A stretch of 64,000 bases of DNA, from positions 1-64,000 of the forward strand of contig CAUQXC010000008.1 in assembly GCA_963522175.1 (NCBI GenBank), in the 5' to 3' direction. The stretch's first letter is position 1; every line of letters begins with the position of its first letter. A model generated the notes under the pieces. It was not told the DNA's origin. It did no database searches and worked only from the letters and a program-made list of their open reading frames with translations. This DNA is from CAKAHY01 sp963522175. GTDB taxonomy: Bacteria > Bacillota > Clostridia > Lachnospirales > Lachnospiraceae. The translations under genes were made by a program, and so were the position numbers. Positions 54,601 to 62,300 of this stretch are shown here, piece by piece.

Positions 54601-56352
54601 TTACATCGCCTCCTTTTCATTATCTTGTCCGCCCACATAATTTTTCCACAAGGAAGCATATACTCCATCTTTTTTTACAAGGTTTTCATGAGTTCCATTC
54701 TCTACAATTTCCCCATCTTTCATAACAAGGATTGTATCAGCATTTGTAATAGTAGAAAGCCTGTGAGCAACCACTATAAGAGTCTTTCCTTTAATAAGAT
54801 TGTTGATTGCACTTTGAATGAGATATTCATTTTCTGGATCTGCAAATGCAGTTGCTTCATCTAAAATTATTACCTTAGATTGTTTTAACATTGCTCTTGC
54901 AATCGTAATTCTTTGCCTTTCTCCACCGGACAAAGAACCTCCTGCATCACCGACCTTTGTGTTATATCCATCTTCAAGTTCTATAATAAAGTCATGGCAA
55001 GATGCAGCTTTAGCCGCCTCAATAACCTCATCATCACTTGCAGTTGGGTTTCCTATTTTTATATTTTCTTTAATGCTTGTATTAAACAAGAAATTATCTT
55101 GAGCAACATAGCTTATCTCATTTGTTAGCTGTTCAAATGGAATTTCAGGTATTTTTTTCCCACCATAACAGATACATCCTTTGGACGGATCCCAAAAACC
55201 AGCCATAAGTTTTGCTATTGTAGATTTTCCAGAACCGGAATTTCCTACCAATGCGGTTACTGTGTTTGGTTTTAATTCAAAGTTGATATTTTTTAGCACA
55301 AGTTCCTTATCATATGCAAATGAAACATTTTCAAAACGATAAAGAGTATCATCAAAGATTACCTTCTCTTTTGGTCTTTTAAGTTCCTCTTTCGATAGAA
55401 ATTCCTCTATTACATCTAAACTTGCCTTAACCATGTTGAATTGTTCAGAATACTTTCCAATTTTCATTAAATGTGCAATAAACCCTATTGGCAGTATAAT
55501 ACACACAATAAAACCTGATAGAGAGATTTTTGAATTCATATACAGATATGCACCAACCGGCAAAGTCCCTAAAAGCGTTGATGGCATAACTGCTTGAACA
55601 AATGCTGACCATAACCAACTTTGCTTCCACCAAGTAAGTGTACTATCATGAAAGAAGTTAATTGCGTTCGTAAATTTTTCATAAGAAGAAGCACTGTGGT
55701 TAAAAGCTTTTATAACCTCAATCCCATTAATATATTCAACCAAAGTACTATTCATATTATTTTGAGCTGTAGTATATGTTTTGCTTCTAAACTCATAATC
55801 CTTCATCATGCCTATATATCCAAGCATTCCTAAAGGAATTGTAAGTAACGAAGCCAACCCCATCCTATAGTCCAAAGCAAAAATCAAAACTAAAAATAAA
55901 ACAGGAGATACTATACTTGATGTTATCTCCGGCATAAAATGAGCCATTGAATCTTCCAGCTTAGACACTGTATCTACAATTAAATTTTTAAATTTACCTA
56001 TAGGAGTATCTATCATTACACCCATAGGTACTCTTAGCATTTTTTCAGCTACTAAACTTCGTATATTTTTTAAAATATGAAATGTTGCTTTATGTGAGGT
56101 TATTGTTGAATATAAAGTAAAAATACCTTTTAAAACTTGTCCACACAAAGCTATAAGTGTTAAACACAATACAGTTCTAAATGACACTTCAGATTGATAT
56201 ATTTTTTCTATCAATTTTGCTATTGCTAAAAAAGGAATCATTCCAAACAGTTCCCCTATGGTCGCTAACAAAATTGATTTGTATAATTGTTTTTTCTCGC
56301 CATCAGCGTATTTAAGCAACTCTGAAATGACATTTTTATTGTTACTTTTCAA
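54601..56352 (-). CDS. ABC half-transporter 1 (cassette A)
   Basis: About 583 residues from the TTG at 56352 ('KSNNKNVISELLKYADGEKK'). GGAGGAGGT sits 6 nt before it; an in-frame TTG at 56373 would overlap that site. Six membrane helices, then 'LVGNSGSGKSTIAKLMAGF', 'LSGGERQRITIARAML' and 'VIILDEATAFADPENE'. It probably forms a heterodimer with half-transporter 2. It lies 58 nt after the TetR gene, so it is probably in the same transcript. Confidence 0.9.
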   Translation of the reverse strand: MKSNNKNVISELLKYADGEKKQLYKSILLATIGELFGMIPFLAIAKLIEKIYQSEVSFRTVLCLTLIALCGQVLKGIFTLYSTITSHKATFHILKNIRSLVAEKMLRVPMGVMIDTPIGKFKNLIVDTVSKLEDSMAHFMPEITSSIVSPVLFLVLIFALDYRMGLASLLTIPLGMLGYIGMMKDYEFRSKTYTTAQNNMNSTLVEYINGIEVIKAFNHSASSYEKFTNAINFFHDSTLTWWKQSWLWSAFVQAVMPSTLLGTLPVGAYLYMNSKISLSGFIVCIILPIGFIAHLMKIGKYSEQFNMVKASLDVIEEFLSKEELKRPKEKVIFDDTLYRFENVSFAYDKELVLKNINFELKPNTVTALVGNSGSGKSTIAKLMAGFWDPSKGCICYGGKKIPEIPFEQLTNEISYVAQDNFLFNTSIKENIKIGNPTASDDEVIEAAKAASCHDFIIELEDGYNTKVGDAGGSLSGGERQRITIARAMLKQSKVIILDEATAFADPENEYLIQSAINNLIKGKTLIVVAHRLSTITNADTILVMKDGEIVENGTHENLVKKDGVYASLWKNYVGGQDNEKEAM

Positions 56353-56410
56353 GAAAACACCTCCTCCAAACAAATAGTTGATTAGTTATTACTAACCCTT
56401 TGATAAAAAA

Positions 56411-57052
56411 TCATCTGTTATTTATCTTCATTAAGCCTTTCCAACCATAATATTGAAAAATAACAATACTTCTAATATATTCGCCAACATTATCATGCGG
56501 TATATCATGAAGAATACACTCGCATAGAGATGTAATATAGCCTTTTGTAATGACATGTACTTCAAACTCTTTAATCCCTGTGATAATTTGCTCTTGTTTA
56601 GCGTTGAAAAGAATAAGCTTCATATTTTTAGCTGTATATCTTTCAGTAATATCCTCAATAAAGTTTTCTACTTGCGACCCTTTGCTACACGCAAAAATCA
56701 GCTTAAAATTATCAAAATGTGCATACATATAATCAACAAATAGCATTGTTTCCAAGAATAGATTTTCTATAATTGCTTCATCATCGACTAAATCAGAGTC
56801 TATCCTAATAGTTTTTTTTTCGCTCCTTTTTTCAACATCAGAAACAACATCTAATGTGTAATTATATTCCTCTTCAATTAGAGCAAAAAATAATGCTTCC
56901 TTATTTTTGAAATGACGATAAATTGCTCCAGTAGTTACTTTTGCTAATTTAGCAATTTCAGCCACCTGTGCATTTTCAAATCCTTTGCTTAAAAATTCCC
57001 CTTTAGCACATTCTAAAATTCTATTTTTTGTTATATCAGAGCAATAAGACAT
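56411..57052 (-). CDS. TetR family regulator
   Basis: 213 residues. The N-terminal helix-turn-helix ('QVAEIAKLAKVTTGAIYRHFKNKEALF', about 29-55, in parts) is typical of TetR; the C-terminal ligand domain is not assigned. It is first in cassette A and reads into the transporter genes. A 13-bp inverted repeat overlaps its own promoter, so it likely represses itself and the cassette until a ligand binds. Confidence 0.9.
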   Translation of the reverse strand: MSYCSDITKNRILECAKGEFLSKGFENAQVAEIAKLAKVTTGAIYRHFKNKEALFFALIEEEYNYTLDVVSDVEKRSEKKTIRIDSDLVDDEAIIENLFLETMLFVDYMYAHFDNFKLIFACSKGSQVENFIEDITERYTAKNMKLILFNAKQEQIITGIKEFEVHVITKGYITSLCECILHDIPHDNVGEYIRSIVIFQYYGWKGLMKINNR

Positions 57053-57081
57053 CTAACTTTCCCCTCTCATTTTTTATTTTT

Positions 57082-57135
57082 GATAATCTAATTATCTTTA
57101 ATAATTAAATTATCACTTTTTCAGTTTTTAGTCAA
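57082..57135 (-). promoter_or_regulatory. TetR gene promoter with inverted-repeat operator
   Basis: Minus strand: TTGACT (57135-57130), 17-nt spacer, TAATTT (57112-57107). Arms GATAATCTAATTA (57082-57094) and TAATTAAATTATC (57102-57114) match at 12 of 13 positions and cover the -10 box and start site, a usual place for a TetR operator. Confidence 0.6.
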
Positions 57136-57148
57136 TATATCACCACTC

Positions 57149-57406
57149 CTATAAATTATCGTCTGAACCCTTTACAAGTATCCCAACCCTTTTCAAAACC
57201 CTTAGCTTCTTCTGTTCTAGCCTTGCTTTATACCTTTCCTCATATTCCTGTTGTTTGCCGTTTGCTTTACGCTTTAGATAATTTTGGTGAAGCCTATCTT
57301 TTCTTTCATTTATTTTTCGTTCTTCTTCCTCAAGCTTTTGTTTTTCTTCTTCGCTTACAGGTACTGCTTTTCCTTTTACATAAAGGTAATATTCTTTCTT
57401 ATCCAT
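57149..57406 (-). CDS. Small sigma-like leader protein, short form (cassette B)
   Basis: 85 residues. The N-terminus 'KKEYYLYVKGKAVPVSEEE' matches that of the gene at 49402-49800. The rest is a charged helix ('RKINERKDRLHQNYLKRKA') and no sigma region 4 is present. AAGGAGG precedes the ATG. It occupies the same place after a terminator hairpin as the cassette A gene. It may be a truncated or rearranged copy. The role is unknown. Confidence 0.6.
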   Translation of the reverse strand: MDKKEYYLYVKGKAVPVSEEEKQKLEEEERKINERKDRLHQNYLKRKANGKQQEYEERYKARLEQKKLRVLKRVGILVKGSDDNL

Positions 57407-57445
57407 CGTGTTATCCTCCTTTTCCTGTTCTCTGTTTTGCTTTTT

Positions 57446-57492
57446 GAGAATAAAAAAGGAGGACTTCTACACTTTGGCGTAAAAAGTCCTCT
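57446..57492 (-). terminator. Terminator hairpin of cassette B
   Basis: Stem GAGGACUU...AAGUCCUC with extra inner pairs, followed by UUUUUUAUUC on the minus strand. It is nearly identical to 49841-49887. Confidence 0.75.
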
Positions 57493-57672
57493 TAACTTGA
57501 AAACTACTGATTTGTTATATTGACTATTTGGATGTTTGTAATGGCTACATATTGCTATACAAAAGCAAGTCCAAGCATAAAAAAGGATAATTATATCGTT
57601 CTGTGAAAACTGAAACTATAAGTTTTGACATGATTATCCCTCCATTACTTTTCCTCCTAAGTAAATCTATTA

Positions 57673-58257
57673 TTAAATCACCCCTGCTTTCTCAAAATGT
57701 TTTTTAAGTATCCTTGTTGCAACAAATGCTCCTATGCAAGCAAGAACAAAAGTTATCAAGCCAAATCCTACTGCCCACGAAACTTTGAAATAAGATAATG
57801 CTTCATTTATTTGTGCTTCGCTCATTTTCCATTTTGATGCTCTTTCCACAAAAGAAGCTGTTCCGAATAAAATTACAGGAATTACTGTTCCTAAAAAATC
57901 TGCTAATGCAAATGTCCCATATCCAATAATCATTCGTCCCTTGCTCTCATAATTTCCTATAATCAAATCACATATAATTCCACCGATTACAGCAAAGACT
58001 GCATGAGGCAAATGTCCTCCTGACAATGCAATTAAAGCAAGAAGCGTTCCTGATATTGTAAATACGCCATTCTTTTTAACTTTCAAAGCCATAAGGATAT
58101 AAACGGTAGCAGCTACCATAAAGCTAACTCCTGAAGCAATAAATCCTCCAATAACTGTTGTTGCCATAGCAAATGCTACTGCCATGTATATGACAATTCC
58201 AATTGCATTAAAAATTCCGATTGTAATAAAATCACGACCATTCAATTTGTTTTTCAT
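57673..58257 (-). CDS. ECF transporter S component, MptD/Trep_Strep type (cassette B)
   Basis: 194 residues, five or six membrane helices, with an end 'ATRILKKHFEKAGVI' that matches the cassette A protein. The rest is clearly diverged, which suggests a different substrate or long separation. 'SGGHLPHAVFAVIGGIICDLI' and 'IIGYGTFALADFLGT' are typical helices of the family. AGGAGG precedes the ATG. It is the last gene of cassette B. Confidence 0.85.
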   Translation of the reverse strand: MKNKLNGRDFITIGIFNAIGIVIYMAVAFAMATTVIGGFIASGVSFMVAATVYILMALKVKKNGVFTISGTLLALIALSGGHLPHAVFAVIGGIICDLIIGNYESKGRMIIGYGTFALADFLGTVIPVILFGTASFVERASKWKMSEAQINEALSYFKVSWAVGFGLITFVLACIGAFVATRILKKHFEKAGVI

Positions 58258-58267
58258 AAAAGTCCTC

Positions 58268-58972
58268 CTAATAAATTTTCTGTATTACTATCACAAGAGC
58301 AATCATCAAAGCTCCTAATAGTCCAATCATTAAGTCTGTTTTTCTAAACCGCAATTCTGTTAATGTTACCCTTTTCTCATCACTATCAAGTCCTCTAATG
58401 AGTGCTGAAGCTGACAATTCATCTGAAATTTTAATCATTCTCATTAAAAGCGGAACAAGCGTATATTCCATATATTTAATTGGATGTAGCAACGGGAAAA
58501 ATCTGCTTGTTACAATTCCTCGAATCTTCATATTCTCTTTTAATGCCTTGAGTTCTATTTTTATAGTTGGTACAAACCTAAGCAAAACACTAAAAGGTAT
58601 ACCAATGCTTCTTGGTACTTTCATTCTATTTAACGCTTCCAGCATTTCACTTACACTTGTAGTCTTTGTTATATATCCACCAAACATAGCGATTAAGGTC
58701 ATTCTTGATGCAAAGTAAATAAACATATATATTGCAAATACAATGCTTGCTTTGCAAAACTTTCCAAGCCCTAACTCTATGCAGTATAAAAGCACAAAAA
58801 ACAAGATAAAGCGTAACGATCTTTTCCACATCCCACTATATACATACAGAAAAAAGGCAAAAACAATTAGTACAAAAAGTAGAATTGTATCGCTTATAAA
58901 AAAGCTCGTAAAGGAGGCAATTGGAAGTAGAGTAAGTTTTATTCTCGGATCTATAGTTTTTCTATCTGACAA
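58268..58972 (-). CDS. ECF transporter T component (cassette B)
   Basis: 234 residues. TTG start at 58972 with GGAGG 8 nt upstream; it overlaps the ATPase gene end by 11 nt. 'IDPRIKLTLLPIASF' and 'LLMRMIKISDELSASALIRGLD' (in parts) are the EcfT/CbiQ features, with the 'IRGLD' coupling motif. It pairs with the S component 10 nt downstream. Confidence 0.9.
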   Translation of the reverse strand: MSDRKTIDPRIKLTLLPIASFTSFFISDTILLFVLIVFAFFLYVYSGMWKRSLRFILFFVLLYCIELGLGKFCKASIVFAIYMFIYFASRMTLIAMFGGYITKTTSVSEMLEALNRMKVPRSIGIPFSVLLRFVPTIKIELKALKENMKIRGIVTSRFFPLLHPIKYMEYTLVPLLMRMIKISDELSASALIRGLDSDEKRVTLTELRFRKTDLMIGLLGALMIALVIVIQKIY

Positions 58973-60480
58973 GCTCTCTACCTCCTCTCATCTTGTCTAA
59001 TATGAGAAATTTATTACTTTCACTCATATCTAAAACACTTTCTATTTTTCCATCTCCCATTACCCATAGCTTGCTCACTGTGTTTGCTAAAAACTCAAAA
59101 TCATGACTTATTACCAAAACTGTTGTCCCATTTTTCAATTGTTCTTCAATCAGTTTTGCGACGGAAAGCATTGAGTCTTTATCACAACCTGATGTTGGTT
59201 CATCATAGATAAAAATCTTTGCCTGTTTCATCATTCCACAAGCTATTGTAAGTCTTTGTTTTTCTCCTCTTGACAAAGCAAACGGATGCTTATCTGTATA
59301 TTTATCTAAGCCAAGTACATTCAAAATAGACTTTGCTTTTTGGGTATTTTCTTTTTTATCCTTCCCCTCCATACCAAGTAGCATTTCATCAAGTACACTT
59401 TCCGAAAACAACTGATAGTCTGAATCTTGAAAGACAAAATATGACATATCCATTAAATCTTTATGATTAAGCGACTTATCTTTCCTCGCCCATATTTTTC
59501 CCTCTTCTATCTTCTCAAGTCCAGAAAGCACTCTTGCAAAGGTAGTTTTTCCGGTACCATTTAAGCCGATAAGACCAATGGCTATTCCGCACTCCATATT
59601 GAAATCAAGATGATTTAAAATGTACTGTTTTTGCCTCTTTCCATCCTTAGCTACATTCGGATAGCAAAATTTCAAGCCTTTACCGATGATACTTTCATCA
59701 TTTAATTGATATGAATCTTTCTTCTCACTTATCCTGTATTCTTCTAATTCAAGAGTTCTTAGTCCATTCTCATCCCAAAACTCCCCTTCAAGATGGATAA
59801 CTTCTTCCCGACTCAAATCCTGTGCAATTTCTCCATCTTTCATCAAAAGAAAACGGTCAAATAAAGACTTTACATAGTACAAACGATGTTCAATTAGAAC
59901 AATCGTTGTTCCTTTTTTCTTTAATTTCTCCAAAATTAAAAACAGGTCAAATGTTGCTTTCATATCCAAATTTGCTGAAGGTTCATCTAAAATTAAAACT
60001 TTCGGATTCATCGCATAGATGCTTGCAATAGCTATCTTTTGTTTCTGTCCGCTTGATAATTCAAAAACAGATTTTCCTTTCAGTTCCGGGGTATCCAGCT
60101 CTACATATACTTCTTCTACTCTCTGTTTGATTTCATCTCTTGATTTACAGATAGTTTGAAGACCAAAAGCTATTTCTTCATCTGTTGTTGTCGTAAAAAA
60201 ACTGACTTCTTGGATCTTGAAATACAGTTCCTACAATATGCCCTATTTCATGAAGTAATAATTTGCTTATTTCTTTTCCGGACACAAAGGCTTCTCCTTT
60301 CATTTTGCCTTTGTAATAATGTGGAATAAGACCATTCATTACACTTCCAAGAGTGCTTTTACCACTTCCACTTTTCCCTGAAATTAAAACAAATTCACCT
60401 TTTTTAATTTCAAGATTGATATTTTTTAAAGCAGTTCGCCCATCTTCCCATTCATAAGAAACATCTTTTAATAAAATCAT
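58962..60480 (-). pseudogene. ECF double ATPase, frameshifted in an A7 run (cassette B)
   Basis: The first frame (from 60480) has 'ISGKSGSGKSTLGSVMNGL' and 'VFQDPRSQFF', then stops at 'YDNNR'. The second frame resumes in register and has 'VLILDEPSANLD', 'LNGTGKTTFARVL', 'LSRGEKQRLTIACG' and 'IFIYDEPTSGCD'. The break is at plus-strand A7 (60195-60201): read as six, the protein continues 'QFFTTTTDEEIAFGL', as in its relative, for about 505 residues in total. GAGGTG precedes the ATG. It may be inactive, rescued by slippage, or a sequencing error. Confidence 0.8.
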
Positions 60481-60482
60481 GG

Positions 60483-62192
60483 TTACACCTCATATTGAGC
60501 TTTCCATAATTTTGTGTAGTAACCATTTTTATCAAGAAGTTCCCCATGCTTTCCTTTTTCAAGTAAATTGCCTTTTTGAAATACGAGAATTTGGTCAGCT
60601 TTTTGAATGGTTTTTAAATGATGAGCCACTACAAGTACAGTTCTATTCTTTGCAAGTTCTGTAATAGCATCTTGTATCAAAGATTCATTTACAGGATCAA
60701 CATTACTTGTCATTTCATCAAGAATTAAAATCGGTGCATCTTTCAGAAAGGCTCTTGCAATAGATATTCTTTGTCTCTGTCCACCTGAAAGAATCCCACC
60801 ATTTTCTCCAATATCAGTTTCATAACCTTTTGGTAAACTCATAATGAAATCATGTATCCTTGCCTTCTTTGCAGCTTTAATGATTTCCTCTTTTGTAGCT
60901 CCTTTTTTACCTACTCTGATATTTTCTTCAATCGTATTATCAAACAGTTGAACATTTTGCATGACAATACTAATACGATCTAAAAGCTCATCATAAGGAA
61001 TATCCCTTATATCAGTTCCTCCAAGTGTAATTTTCCCTTTATGCACATCATAAAATCTTAAAAGCAAGTTGGTTATAGTAGTCTTTCCACTACCTGATTC
61101 TCCAACTAAGGCTGTCACCCGTTTTTCAGCAATAGAAAAGCTCAATTTTTCCATTTTAAATTCATCTTTTTCATAAGAAAAATCTATGTTTTCAAAAGCT
61201 ATATCATTATCTTTCGGAACAATTCCATTCACTTTATCCGGGATTACATCTGCATATAAAATTCTTGAAAGTCTTTCGTAACTATCTATCGCCGAAACAT
61301 AGTACATATAGTGTTGTTCCATAGAAGCGAACGGCTTATAAAACTCTTTTGAAATTACTGCAAAGATAATAAAATGAAGTACATCAAGACTTCCCTTTAC
61401 AACAAAAATTGTTCCTGCAATTAAAAGAACCAAATATCCAATATCCAGTAAAAACCCAAATATAGATAGCTGTTTTGCCTTGAATCTTGAAGCTACTTTG
61501 CTTGTTTCTCCAAACTTTTTTGTCTTATTCATAAGCTCATTATCCAAGCTCTTATTGTTTGAAAAACTCTTTAATACAGGTATTCCTCTAACATATTCAA
61601 CAAATAAGCTAACCATATCAAGAAGGCTTAAGTTGTTCTGATTTTCTATTTTTTCAGATTGCTTAATTGTCATATATAGAAAGGCAAGTGCAAAAGGAAC
61701 AGACACTGCCATCAGAATAGCAAGTTTTAAATCAATACTTGCAAGACCAATAAATACGACTGCAGCTATCAAAAAATCGCCAAACATTCTCGACCATATG
61801 TGTCCTACAACAAGGGACATATTATCAACATCTTTGTATAAAATTGTATTGATTTCTCCCAGTCTTTCATTGGTATAAAATCCCAAACTGAATTTCTTCA
61901 ATCGGATGATCATGCGTTCTCTGATTTGCTGAACAATATCAAAACCTGCACTATGCTTTTTCATATCTGCAACCATGTTACAAATACCTTTGAAGACTAC
62001 AAGTATTCCTATCGCAATAAAATATTTATAAAGCATACCTAAACTCGTCCCATCAAATATCTGGAACAGTATAGAAAAAACTATAACAATCATAGCTATG
62101 GAGCTTAATCCATAAAGGGCAAAGAATACGCTTGATATAACCAAATCTCTCTTGCCGGTTTTTGTAAGTAGTTTTAACATTTCTCTAAACAT
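60483..62192 (-). CDS. ABC half-transporter 2 (cassette B)
   Basis: 569 residues, six membrane helices, then 'LVGESGSGKTTITNLLLRF', 'LSGGQRQRISIARAFL' and 'ILILDEMTSNVDPVNE'. Equivalent to the gene at 52876-54600. It ends 2 nt before the ATPase start. A GGAGGTGG site lies upstream of the ATG, next to the 48-bp repeat. Confidence 0.9.
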   Translation of the reverse strand: MFREMLKLLTKTGKRDLVISSVFFALYGLSSIAMIVIVFSILFQIFDGTSLGMLYKYFIAIGILVVFKGICNMVADMKKHSAGFDIVQQIRERMIIRLKKFSLGFYTNERLGEINTILYKDVDNMSLVVGHIWSRMFGDFLIAAVVFIGLASIDLKLAILMAVSVPFALAFLYMTIKQSEKIENQNNLSLLDMVSLFVEYVRGIPVLKSFSNNKSLDNELMNKTKKFGETSKVASRFKAKQLSIFGFLLDIGYLVLLIAGTIFVVKGSLDVLHFIIFAVISKEFYKPFASMEQHYMYYVSAIDSYERLSRILYADVIPDKVNGIVPKDNDIAFENIDFSYEKDEFKMEKLSFSIAEKRVTALVGESGSGKTTITNLLLRFYDVHKGKITLGGTDIRDIPYDELLDRISIVMQNVQLFDNTIEENIRVGKKGATKEEIIKAAKKARIHDFIMSLPKGYETDIGENGGILSGGQRQRISIARAFLKDAPILILDEMTSNVDPVNESLIQDAITELAKNRTVLVVAHHLKTIQKADQILVFQKGNLLEKGKHGELLDKNGYYTKLWKAQYEV

Positions 62193-62210
62193 TTTCTGTT
62201 ACCACCTCCG

Positions 62211-62300
62211 TACACTCGCAATCCACTCAGTTCCTTGCTCGTGAAAGACTATCTCTGATACACTCGCAATCCTCTCCGTTCCTTGCTCGTGAAAGACTAT
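62211..62300. repeat. Two 42-bp direct repeats, 48-bp period, at the end of an ABC gene
   Basis: Copies at 62211-62252 and 62259-62300 differ at only a few bases ('GCAATCCACTCAG' versus 'GCAATCCTCTCCG'). They code on the minus strand for a repeated '(D)SLSRARN' tail of half-transporter 1; the left copy runs past the stop codon toward the ribosome-binding site of the next gene. Confidence 0.75.
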
